A stretch of DNA of 64,000 bases from Devosia aurantiaca (GTDB taxonomy: Bacteria > Pseudomonadota > Alphaproteobacteria > Rhizobiales > Devosiaceae), in assembly GCF_011058215.1 (NCBI RefSeq), contig NZ_JAALFG010000001.1:67001-131000 (forward strand), written 5' to 3'. Below are positions 55,493 through 63,386 of the stretch, one piece after another. Each line of letters begins with the position of its first letter. Position 1 is the first letter of the stretch. The notes below the pieces were generated by a model that was not told the DNA's origin, did not search any database, and saw only the letters and a list, made by a program, of their open reading frames with translations. The position numbers and the translations under genes are program-made.

Positions 55493-56815
55493 ATGCCCGC
55501 CAAAATCGCCCTGACCGGCATCGCCCGCGACCTCGCCGCCCGTGCCGAAGAGGGCAAGACCATCCGCGTCGGCGTCATCGGCTCGGGCGAAATGGGCACC
55601 GATCTCGTCACCCAGATGTCGTTGATGGCCGGCATCGAAATGGCTGCCATCGCCACGCGCCGCCCGCATACCGCGCTCGACGCCATGCGCATTGCCTATG
55701 GCGACGACAGCAAGGGCAGGACCGCCGACAGTCCCGCTGCCGCAACCGCCGCCATCGAAGCGGGCAAGATCGCCATCACCTCAGCCGAAACCTTGGTCAC
55801 AACGCCCAATATAGATGTCGTCATCGACGCCACCGGCAAGCCTGGCGTCGCAGCAGACTACGATCTCATGGCCATGGAGCACGGCAAGCATCTGGTGATG
55901 ATGAATGTCGAAGCCGACGTCACCATCGGACCCTATCTCAAGGCCCAGGCCGATCGCCTCGGCGTTGTTTACTCCGTCGGCGCTGGCGATGAACCCAGTT
56001 CCTGCATGGAGCTGATTGAGTTCGTCTCCGCCCTCGGCCTCGACATTGTCGCCGCCGGCAAGGGCAAGAACAATCCACTCAAGCACTCCGCCGTCCCCGA
56101 CGACTACCGGGAAGAAGCCACCCGCCGCAACATGAACCCGCGCATGCTGGTCGAGTTCGTCGATGGCTCCAAGACCGCCGTCGAAATGACCGCCATCGCC
56201 AATGCCACTGGCCTCATGCCCGATATCCCGGGCATGCACGGCCCCGCCACCAATCGCGACGGTATGGCCAAGGTGCTGATCCCCAAGGCCGATGGCGGCA
56301 TTCTCAACGGCTCCGGCGTCGTCGATTTCACCATCGGCAAGGGCGTCGCCCCCGGCGTCTTCGTCATCGTCAAGGCCGAGCATCCGCGCATCATCGAGCG
56401 CATGGACGATCTTCACATTGGCCACGGGCCCTACTACGCCTTCTTCCGCCCCTACCACCTTACGAGCCTCGAAGTCCCGCTTACCGCCGCGCGCATCATG
56501 ATGTACGGCAAGCCGGACATGGTCCCACTCCCCCGCCCCGTCGCCGAAGTCTGCGCCGTCGCCAAGCGCGACCTCAAGCCCGGCGACAGCCTCGACGCGA
56601 TCGGCGAAACCTCCTACCGCTCCTATGCCATGCGCGCCGACGAAGCCCGCGCCCAGGGCGCATTGCCCGTCGGCCTCCTCGAAGGCGGGGTTGTCACGGC
56701 CCCGATCAAGATCGGCGAACTCCTCACCCGCGCCAACGCCCAGCCCGACACCTCCACCCGCCTCTACGCCCTGCGCCAGGAGCAGGACCGCCTGCTGGGC
56801 TTAGAACCGTCCTGA
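55493..56815 (+). CDS. COG4091-type NAD(P)-dependent dehydrogenase with SAF domain
   Basis: 440-residue oxidoreductase. The N-terminal Rossmann domain is seen as RVGVIGSGEMGTDLV, followed by VVIDATGKPG and a NVEADVTIG segment; a central homoserine-dehydrogenase-like region and a C-terminal SAF domain (about residues 350-420) follow. It belongs to the predicted homoserine dehydrogenase-like group COG4091, which is often near sugar-acid catabolic genes; no such partner is present here, so the substrate remains unknown. It is divergent from the chemotaxis operon and ends at a repeat-like region. Confidence 0.88.
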   Translation: MPAKIALTGIARDLAARAEEGKTIRVGVIGSGEMGTDLVTQMSLMAGIEMAAIATRRPHTALDAMRIAYGDDSKGRTADSPAAATAAIEAGKIAITSAETLVTTPNIDVVIDATGKPGVAADYDLMAMEHGKHLVMMNVEADVTIGPYLKAQADRLGVVYSVGAGDEPSSCMELIEFVSALGLDIVAAGKGKNNPLKHSAVPDDYREEATRRNMNPRMLVEFVDGSKTAVEMTAIANATGLMPDIPGMHGPATNRDGMAKVLIPKADGGILNGSGVVDFTIGKGVAPGVFVIVKAEHPRIIERMDDLHIGHGPYYAFFRPYHLTSLEVPLTAARIMMYGKPDMVPLPRPVAEVCAVAKRDLKPGDSLDAIGETSYRSYAMRADEARAQGALPVGLLEGGVVTAPIKIGELLTRANAQPDTSTRLYALRQEQDRLLGLEPS

Positions 56816-56820
56816 AAGGC

Positions 56821-56975
56821 AAATCTCTCCAGTGGAGAGATTTGAGGTGAGAAGGCCATGAGCGCTACGCGCGAATGGCGGGGCAAGCCGACCACACCTA
56901 CCGGCTGTCACCCCGGCGAAAGCCAGGGCCATCCTGAGATAGGAGGATGGGCCGAGGGTCAGGCCCGAGGTGACA
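56821..56975. repeat. Intergenic palindromes between convergent genes (family C)
   Basis: A perfect hairpin AAATCTCTCC-AGT-GGAGAGATTT (56821-56843) follows the dehydrogenase stop. A second inverted repeat, TGTCACC (about 56906) with GGTGACA (about 56968), includes CCCCGGCGAAAGCCAGGGCC and its partial complement GGGCCGAGGGTCAGGCCC. The form resembles dispersed intergenic repeats of alphaproteobacteria; only one copy is in the window. Confidence 0.65.
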
Positions 56976-57002
56976 ATCGAGCATGTGGCCGCCTTGGCGC
57001 AA

Positions 57003-57971
57003 CTAGCTCTTTATCGCAATCTTCCCCTTGCGGCCCGGCTCTCCACTCGCCCGCGCTGCCTCTGCCACCTCTCCGATCGGAAATGCCTTCTCGACGTCCA
57101 GCACCAGCTTCCCCGCCGCTGCATCGCGCACCAATTCGCCGAGCAGTTCGCCGATCCGCTCGGGCTTGACCGGTGGCTTGGCACCCCAGAACCCTTTGAC
57201 AGTGATGCCACGGAACAAGAGCTCGCCCGCCGCGATCTTGAGCGGCCGCTGCGTCATCGCGCCAAAGCTGATCAGCACCGCGCCATCCGAGGCGACGCTC
57301 AGCACCTGCGCGGCGCCATCGCCACCGAGCGAATCCACGGCCCGCACGACCGGCGCACCACCCGTCAGCGCCTTGGCCTTCTCGACCCAGCCGTCTTCAT
57401 CGGTCGCCACCACGTTGTCGATGCCGAGCGCCCGCATTTCCTCGACTGCCGCCGACCGGCGCACGAGGCCCAGAACCTTAATGCCGCGCTCCTTTCCATA
57501 TTGCGCCACGAGCTTGCCCACCGCGCCATTGGCCGCATTCTGGACGATCCACTCGCCAGGCTGCACATCGAGCGATTCCAGCAGCATCTTGGCGCTCAGC
57601 GGCATCGACACCAACTGGCACGCCGTCTCGTCGCTGACCCCTTCGGGTACCGGCACGAGCCGCGCCGCATCGGCCAGGTAAAATTCCGCCCAGGTGCCGC
57701 TCGCGCCACCCGCCACGCGCTGCCCAATTCGGAGGTTCGAAACGCCTTCGCCCAACGCCTCGACCACGCCGACCGCCTCGGTGCCCGGCACATAGGGGAG
57801 ATCGGGTTTGAACCCATACTGGCCGGCAATGGTCATGAGATCGTGGTTGTGCACCGGCGACAGCAGCATGCGGACGAGCACCTGCCCCTTGCCCGGCTCC
57901 AGCCGTGGCGCCTCATCGCTGCGCAACACTTTTTCGGGCGATCCGAACTCGGAATGAATTGCGCGCTTCAT
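57003..57971 (-). CDS. Zinc-independent NAD(P)H:quinone oxidoreductase (MDR family)
   Basis: 322-residue medium-chain dehydrogenase/reductase of the quinone-reductase/ETR type. The N-terminal LLSPVHNHDLMTIAGQYG replaces the zinc-site cysteine segment, PGTEAVGVV follows, and the NADPH-binding site is NAANGAVGKLVAQ. The zinc ligands of alcohol dehydrogenases are absent. The start is ATG 57971 (KRAIHSEFGSPEK); the further upstream open stretch has no similarity. The usual role is reduction of quinones or enals; the substrate is unknown. Confidence 0.88.
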   Translation of the reverse strand: MKRAIHSEFGSPEKVLRSDEAPRLEPGKGQVLVRMLLSPVHNHDLMTIAGQYGFKPDLPYVPGTEAVGVVEALGEGVSNLRIGQRVAGGASGTWAEFYLADAARLVPVPEGVSDETACQLVSMPLSAKMLLESLDVQPGEWIVQNAANGAVGKLVAQYGKERGIKVLGLVRRSAAVEEMRALGIDNVVATDEDGWVEKAKALTGGAPVVRAVDSLGGDGAAQVLSVASDGAVLISFGAMTQRPLKIAAGELLFRGITVKGFWGAKPPVKPERIGELLGELVRDAAAGKLVLDVEKAFPIGEVAEAARASGEPGRKGKIAIKS

Positions 57972-58040
57972 GAAACTGGCTCCTGTTGTTAGGCGCCTGA
58001 CATAGAGTAGAGCGCACAAGGTTCAACCCCGGCGCAGCAA

Positions 58041-58562
58041 TCAGCTCTTTTCGATCTCTTCAGCCAGCGGCAGGGGATAGCGCATTTTGGGCGGCAGGCG
58101 ATGGAGCACCATTCCCAGCGTCACCAGCACCAGGCACGCCACCAGCAGCACGCCGAAGAGCCGTCCGGCATCGACCGGCCCGGTGAGGATCAACAGCGGC
58201 ACCGCAAGCGCTGGCGGATGCGTCACCCGCAACACCAGCATGGCCATCATCGAAACCCCGACCGCCATTGCCGCGAGCCACCAGGGCTCGGGCATGACCT
58301 GCATCGCCGCCACGGCAACCAATGTGCTGATGAAATAGCCGGCAAAGATATTGATCGGCTGCGCCCCGGCCGAATTGGGCTGCCCAAAGATCAGAAGAGC
58401 CGTCGGCCCCAGCGGCGCCAATAGCAGCGGAATGCCGGTAAGCGCTCCGAGCCCACCGACCAGCGACACGCTCAGCGTCACCGCAGCAGCCGATTTTGCA
58501 TGCACGCGCCAATCGTGACGCGGCTCGTGCCGGGCAATGAATCGGTGGACCAAGGGGTGCAT
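58041..58562 (-). CDS. HPP-family integral membrane protein
   Basis: 173-residue membrane protein of the HPP family, with four or five helices. The signature is THPPALAVPLL; LLAPLGPTALLIFGQPNSAGAQPIN is the other conserved segment. Such proteins were linked to nitrite transport in cyanobacteria and plants, but their substrate in proteobacteria is not established. The start ATG 58562 (HPLVHRFIARHEP) is preferred; the sequence before it is basic and unlike the family. It is divergent from the siderophore-interacting protein gene. Confidence 0.88.
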   Translation of the reverse strand: MHPLVHRFIARHEPRHDWRVHAKSAAAVTLSVSLVGGLGALTGIPLLLAPLGPTALLIFGQPNSAGAQPINIFAGYFISTLVAVAAMQVMPEPWWLAAMAVGVSMMAMLVLRVTHPPALAVPLLILTGPVDAGRLFGVLLVACLVLVTLGMVLHRLPPKMRYPLPLAEEIEKS

Positions 58563-58675
58563 GGGCCCGTTATAAGCTCGCCTCCGGGTTTTGAAAGCCG
58601 CAACCTTGCCCAGCCGTAACTTGTCTCGCCACCGACACATCGCTAATGCTGACAAACCAAATCAGGATTGACTGC

Positions 58676-59479
58676 ATGACCGACACCCTCGACCCGCGCG
58701 CCCCGCGACGCGTCCGCCACGAAACCCGCCTGCGCCTCCTTACCGTCGAGACGGTCACCGACATGACCCCGCTGATGCGCCGCATTCATTTGACCGGCGA
58801 CATGACAGGCTTCGTGTCCCCGGCCCATGCGGATCACATCAAGGCCTTCCTTTTCCCCGAAGGTGTCGAGCCGCTGCTGCCGCCCATGGGCCCCAATGGC
58901 GCCGAGTTCCAGCCCGGCACACGGCCGGAAATGCGAGACTATACCCCGCGCCACTGGAGCGTCGCCGAAGGCTGGATCGAGCTCGATTTCGTGCTTCACG
59001 GCGACGGCCCTGCCTCGAGCTGGGCCGCAGAGGCTGCGCCCGGCAAGACCCTGGTCATCGGCGGGCCACGCGGCTCCATGGTCGTGCCCATGACCTTTGA
59101 CTGGTATCTCCTGGCCGGCGACGAAACCGCCCTTCCCGCGATTGGCCGCCGCATCGAGGAACTGGGCGCCAACGCAAAAATCCTCGCCTTCATCGAAGTC
59201 GAAAACTCAGCCGAGGAGCAGCGCTTTCAAACCGCTGCCGACCTCAGCCTCACCTATCTCCACCGCAACGGCGCCTCCGCCGGCACCACGACGCTGATCC
59301 AGGACGCTATCGCCGCTGCCACTTTCCCGGCAGGCATCGCCTACGCCTACATTGCCGGTGAAGTCGCCATGTCCCGGGCCGTCCGTGCCGATCTCGAAGC
59401 CCGAGGCTTCAACCCCGAATACATCAAGGCCGCGGGGTACTGGAACCGCGGCACGCCCGACGCGCACGAGGATCATTGA
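58676..59479 (+). CDS. Siderophore-interacting flavoprotein (ViuB-like ferric-siderophore reductase)
   Basis: 267-residue protein of the SIP family, cytosolic FAD-dependent reductases that release iron from ferric siderophores. The FAD-binding part includes MRDYTPRHW and the GGPRGSMVVP turn; the C-terminal NAD(P)H domain has WYLLAGDETALPAI, then YIAGEVAMSRAVR and a YWNRG end, all typical. The start is ATG 58676, with AGGA eight bases upstream; an ATG at 58646 is less likely. No siderophore transport genes are next to it, and no Fur-like box is obvious upstream. Confidence 0.92.
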   Translation: MTDTLDPRAPRRVRHETRLRLLTVETVTDMTPLMRRIHLTGDMTGFVSPAHADHIKAFLFPEGVEPLLPPMGPNGAEFQPGTRPEMRDYTPRHWSVAEGWIELDFVLHGDGPASSWAAEAAPGKTLVIGGPRGSMVVPMTFDWYLLAGDETALPAIGRRIEELGANAKILAFIEVENSAEEQRFQTAADLSLTYLHRNGASAGTTTLIQDAIAAATFPAGIAYAYIAGEVAMSRAVRADLEARGFNPEYIKAAGYWNRGTPDAHEDH

Positions 59480-59535
59480 CACGTTGACGCCACCGGCCTG
59501 ATCGGCTTGGCTCCCCTCATCTCGGGGAGCCATAC

Positions 59536-60015
59536 GTGGGCCTGTTTTCATTGTTTCAGCCGCGACGTCCGCATGATGCAGCCGACCAATTGCGCGCCGT
59601 CATGGGCGCAACGTTCACACGCAAACGCCTGCTCTCGCGAAGCGAGCTGGATCTGTTCAAGCTCGTCGAAGCCCATCTGCCCAGATGCGGACCAGGCTTG
59701 CGGCTGATGGCACAGCCCAGCATGGGCGAGTTCATCGAGTCGACAGACGTCGCGGCCTATCGCGCCATCAACGCCAAGCGCGTCGACATGCTGGTCATCG
59801 ACACCTTCGCCCAGCCGATCCTTGCCATCGAACACCAGGGCAGCGGTCACTACCAGACCGACGCTGCAGCCCGCGACGCCATCAAGCGCGAAGTGCTCCG
59901 CAAGGCTGGCGTCGAGTTTCTCGAAGTCTTCGACCATCAGGACAAGAGCGATATCCTCAGCCAGGTCTCCAGCGCCATCGCGCGCAGCCGACCTTTGGTA
60001 TCAAAGCTCAAATAG
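59536..60015 (+). CDS. DUF2726 protein
   Basis: 159-residue protein with a DUF2726 domain (PF10881), a restriction-endonuclease-like fold. The core reads RVDMLVIDTFAQPILAIEHQG, in which the Asp and Glu with EHQG match the PD-(D/E)xK pattern, followed by RDAIKREVLRKAGVEFLEV. The start is GTG 59536 with GGGGAG seven bases before it. Nuclease activity is not shown for this family. It follows the siderophore-reductase gene by 56 bases and ends at a family B repeat. Confidence 0.85.
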   Translation: MGLFSLFQPRRPHDAADQLRAVMGATFTRKRLLSRSELDLFKLVEAHLPRCGPGLRLMAQPSMGEFIESTDVAAYRAINAKRVDMLVIDTFAQPILAIEHQGSGHYQTDAAARDAIKREVLRKAGVEFLEVFDHQDKSDILSQVSSAIARSRPLVSKLK

Positions 60016-60020
60016 AGCGG

Positions 60021-60108
60021 AGACCTCATGGTGAGCCTGTCGAACCACGAGGTCGGGCACACAAATTCTGCCACGACCTCGTCCTTCGACGGGCTCAGGA
60101 TGAGGTCT
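60021..60108. repeat. Intergenic palindromic repeat, family B copy 2
   Basis: Outer AGACCTCAT/ATGAGGTCT and inner ACGAGGTCG/CGACCTCGT inverted repeats, extended by TGAGCCTGTCGAA with TTCGACGGGCTCA. The first 40 bases match the copy at 14.9 kb. It lies between the convergent DUF2726 and psuK genes. Confidence 0.9.
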
Positions 60109-60124
60109 ACTGGAAACTCATAGT

Positions 60125-61008
60125 CTAGCCGGGCTGCCCACCCACGAACTGCACCGCCTTGGCGCCCCGCTCGATCCCTTGTGCCAAGCACCGGTCATGC
60201 GCCTCGCCCCGCATCAGCGCCGCCATGAACCCCGCGGCAAAAGCATCGCCCGCCCCGGTCGTATCCACCACCTGCACTACGGGCGCCGGCTGGCTGATCG
60301 CAATGCCATCCCGGCCGCCCAGTGCCGCGCCGAAGCGGCCCCGCTTGATCACCACATCGCCGAACTGCTCGCCGAGCAACTGCATCTGCCGCTCGAACTC
60401 CGCCTCGCCGGTCAGCATTTCGGCTTCGCTTTCATTGGCAAAGAGCCAGTCTGCTGTCCCGACCCAGTCGCGAAAATGCCTCGGCCCGACTTCGGCCAAA
60501 AAACCGATCGAGGCTGGATCGATCGCAATCGCGACCCCGCGCTGGCGTGCTGCCGCCAAGAGGCCCTGCACGGCTTTCCGCGGTCCAGGCGCGAAAAAGC
60601 TATAGCCCGACACCATCACCATGCCGACGCCATCGAGCAGCGTAGGCGGCAGGTCGTCGGCGCAAAGATTGAGGTTCGCGCCACGGTCGGTAAGAAAGCT
60701 GCGCTCGCCGCTCGGATCAAGAATCGTGACCAGCACCCCGGAAGGCAGCTCGCGATCCCCGCCAGCGCCGGCACGACGCCGAGTCCGCGAAAATAGTTCT
60801 CGTACATCGCCCGCTCGTCGGCCCCGACGCGCGCTGCAAACATCACGTCCGCACCCGCCGCGCCGAGCCACACCGCCTGGTTGGCGCCCGACCCACCCGG
60901 CCGGTTGCGGATCGAAGCGGCCCGGTCCGATCCCATCACCATCGGCCCATCGGGCTTGACGATGATGTCGGTCATGACGTCGCCGACAACGAGAATGCGC
61001 CGGCTCAT
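60125..61008 (-). CDS. psuK: PfkB-family kinase, probable pseudouridine kinase (frameshifted)
   Basis: About 294-residue ribokinase-family enzyme. The N-terminus RILVVGDVMTDIIV and NRPGGSGANQAVWLGAAGAD bind the sugar; the C-terminal DTTGAGDAFAAGF is the PfkB signature 2 with the catalytic Asp. The frame breaks at the C4 run 60757-60760; one more base joins GLGVVPALAG to DRELPSGVLVTILDPSG. The start overlaps the psuG stop by four bases (ATGA), which supports phosphorylation of pseudouridine as its function. Substrate assigned by operon context. Confidence 0.86.
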
Positions 61009-61931
61009 GCGCGGGCGATGCCTGCCAGCGCCGCGGCGATATCGGCCGCCACCCGCGCATTGTTTTTGACCAGCGCGATATTGCTCACCAGCGACTTGCC
61101 GCCCGTCAGCTCGAAGATGCGCTGGAGCAGGAACGGCGTCATCGCCTTGCCTTTGACGCCCTGGCTGTCAGCGTCATTCAGCGCTTGGGTGATAAAGCCC
61201 TCGATCGCAGATGCCTCCCAGGCATCCGTTTCGGGGATTGGGTTGGCGATCAGCACGCCTCCCATGCTCAGATCGTTCTGGATCGCCAGCATCCGCGCCA
61301 CGCCCGCGGCGTCGTCGAACCGCTGATCGACCCCAAACCCGCTTTCACGCGCCCAGAAGGCCGGGAAATGGTCGGTGCCAAAGCCCAAGACCGGCACGCC
61401 ATTGGTTTCCAGCACTTCCAATGTCTTGGCGATATCGAGGATCGACTTGGCCCCCGCGCAAACCACCGCCACCGGCGTGCGCCCCAGCTCCTCGAGGTCG
61501 GCCGAAATATCGAAACTATCTTCGGCCCCGCGATGCACGCCGCCGATGCCGCCGGTGGCAAAAACCTTGATCCCCGCCAGCGCCGCGATCTGCATCGTCG
61601 TCGCCACCGTCGTGCCGGCCATTACCCCATTGGCCAGAAGCGCCGCCATGTCCCGCCGGCTTGCCTTGGCCGCCTTGTGCCCCTCGCGCGCCAACCGTTC
61701 CAAATCCTCGCCCGAAACGCCTACCTTGAGCTTGCCGTCCATGATCGCGATCGTCGCTGGCACCGCGCCCTGAGCCCGGATCACCTCTTCCACTTCGCGG
61801 GCCATGTCGAGGTTCTGCGGAAAGGGCATGCCATGGGTGATGATGGTCGATTCCAGCGCCACCACCGCCTTGCCGGAAGCAAGCGCCGCCTCGACCTCGT
61901 TGCTCACCGAAAGATAGGCCTTGCCGCTCAT
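61005..61931 (-). CDS. psuG: Pseudouridine-5'-phosphate glycosidase
   Basis: 308-residue cytosolic enzyme that cleaves the C-C glycosidic bond of pseudouridine 5'-phosphate into uracil and ribose 5-phosphate. Family blocks include ALESTIITHGMPFPQNL, ATTMQIAALAGIKVFATGGIGGVHRG and CAGAKSILDIAKTLE with the active-site lysine region, and NPIPETDAWEA. Complete and of normal length. It is the first gene of a psuG-psuK operon for pseudouridine catabolism; no dedicated nucleoside transporter is seen beside it. Confidence 0.95.
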   Translation of the reverse strand: MSGKAYLSVSNEVEAALASGKAVVALESTIITHGMPFPQNLDMAREVEEVIRAQGAVPATIAIMDGKLKVGVSGEDLERLAREGHKAAKASRRDMAALLANGVMAGTTVATTMQIAALAGIKVFATGGIGGVHRGAEDSFDISADLEELGRTPVAVVCAGAKSILDIAKTLEVLETNGVPVLGFGTDHFPAFWARESGFGVDQRFDDAAGVARMLAIQNDLSMGGVLIANPIPETDAWEASAIEGFITQALNDADSQGVKGKAMTPFLLQRIFELTGGKSLVSNIALVKNNARVAADIAAALAGIARA

Positions 61932-62246
61932 GCTAAACGCTCCGAAAACTCTGTGACCGAGGCCGTCGGGCGGCCCGCTTTGCCCCGCTTGTGCGCTAGG
62001 GCAAAAACCCGGTCAACCCTCATAAAACTAAGTGTCCAAGCCTTGCCGCTCCTCACCTTTATGAGTACCGTGCGGCCATCGATACGGGAAAGGGCACTTC
62101 GCTGACCAGGTCCATTGTTGATGGTGCGCCGAGCGCGCCACGATATGCGCCCAAATCTGGGCTGATCCTTGCGACTGCCCCGCGCGCCTTCCCGCGCCCC
62201 TGAAATTCACCTCCCCATACGGTCCACATCAGGAGACTTGGCCCTC
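61932..62246. other. Divergent intergenic region between psuG and the polyamine transporter
   Basis: No gene is seen in these 315 bases. It contains an 8-base inverted repeat, CTCATAAA at 62019-62026 and TTTATGAG at 62058-62065, with a 31-base spacer, which could be a regulator-binding pair. No clear -35/-10 pair is obvious to me. The ATG of potF is preceded by AGGAG at 62231-62235. Confidence 0.4.
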
Positions 62247-63329
62247 ATGACAAAGTCGCTCGCCATCGCCCTTGGCGCCCTTCTCGCCGCCTCCCCGGCC
62301 TTTGCCCAGGAAGAGCCGATCCTTAACGTCTACAACTGGTCCGATTACATCGCAGAAGACACGATCGCCAATTTCACGGCGGAAACCGGCATCCAGGTCA
62401 ATTACGACGTCTACGACAACAACGAGATCGTCGACGCCAAGCTCCTCGCCGGCAATTCCGGCTACGACATCGTCGTCCCTTCCGGCAATTTCCTCGCCCG
62501 CCAGATTATGGCCGGCCTGATCCTGCCGCTCGACAAGAGCCAGCTGACGAACCTGGGAAATCTCGATCCCGTCGCCATGCAAACCGTGGCCGAGCTTGAT
62601 CCCGACAACGCCCATGGCGTTCCCTATATGCTCAACACCATCGGCCTCGGCTACAACACCGCCAAGGTCGCCGAAGCCCTGGGCACCGATACCCCGCCCA
62701 CCAGCTGGGACCTCCTGTTCGATCCGGAAACCGTCGGCAAGCTCGCCTCCTGCGGCGTCGCCGTCATGGATAGCCCCTCCGAAGTCGTCGGCGCTGCGCT
62801 CCACTATCTCGGCCTCGATCCGAATTCGGAGAGCGAAGAAGATCTCGCCAAGGCCGAGGAACTGCTCAATTCCATCAAGCCGTCGGTGCGTTACTTCCAC
62901 TCCTCGCAATATATCGATGACCTCGGCAATGGCGAAATCTGCCTCGCTATGGGCTATTCGGGCGACATGTTCATCGCCGCCGATGCGGCTGCCGAAGGCA
63001 CAGAGATCAGCTATCTGATCCCCTCCGAAGGCGCGCCGACCCTTTACGACGTCCTCGCCATCCCAGCCGATGCGCCGCATCCGCAGAATGCCCACAAGTT
63101 CATCGACTATATCCTGCGTCCCGAAGTCGTGGCCGAGATCACCAACACCGTGTTCTATGCCAACCCGAACCCGGCTTCACTCGAATTCGTCGATGAAGAG
63201 GTCAAGTCCAATCCCTCGATCTATCCGTCGTCCGAAACGCTGGCCGCCGGCTTCACCATGCGGGCGCACACACCTGAATTCGAAGAGCTCTTGACCCGCA
63301 CCTGGACCCGCATCAAAACGGGCCAGTAA
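62247..63329 (+). CDS. potF: Polyamine ABC transporter substrate-binding protein
   Basis: 360-residue periplasmic binding protein of the PotD/PotF family. Signal peptide: TKSLAIALGALLAASPAFAQ. The mature start LNVYNWSDYIAEDTI, the segment NNEIVDAKLLAGNSGYDIVVPS and the SPSEVVGAALHYLGLDP stretch are typical of PotF, and the WSDY residues help bind the diamine. The start ATG 62247 lies 11 bases after AGGAG. It is followed by an ATPase gene after 57 bases with a hairpin between. Putrescine rather than spermidine is suggested by the PotF-type sequence. Confidence 0.93.
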   Translation: MTKSLAIALGALLAASPAFAQEEPILNVYNWSDYIAEDTIANFTAETGIQVNYDVYDNNEIVDAKLLAGNSGYDIVVPSGNFLARQIMAGLILPLDKSQLTNLGNLDPVAMQTVAELDPDNAHGVPYMLNTIGLGYNTAKVAEALGTDTPPTSWDLLFDPETVGKLASCGVAVMDSPSEVVGAALHYLGLDPNSESEEDLAKAEELLNSIKPSVRYFHSSQYIDDLGNGEICLAMGYSGDMFIAADAAAEGTEISYLIPSEGAPTLYDVLAIPADAPHPQNAHKFIDYILRPEVVAEITNTVFYANPNPASLEFVDEEVKSNPSIYPSSETLAAGFTMRAHTPEFEELLTRTWTRIKTGQ

Positions 63330-63340
63330 TTGTCTTCAGC

Positions 63341-63365
63341 AAGGGGCGGCGCAAGCTGCCCTTCA
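63341..63365 (+). other. Intercistronic hairpin between potF and potG
   Basis: AAGGGGCGGC-GCAA-GCTGCCCTT forms an imperfect stem with one bulge just after the binding-protein stop. No T-run follows, so it probably stabilises the upstream mRNA or attenuates the downstream genes, as is usual for binding-protein operons. Confidence 0.45.
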
Positions 63366-63386
63366 CTCTTGAGCAGAGACCGCCAA

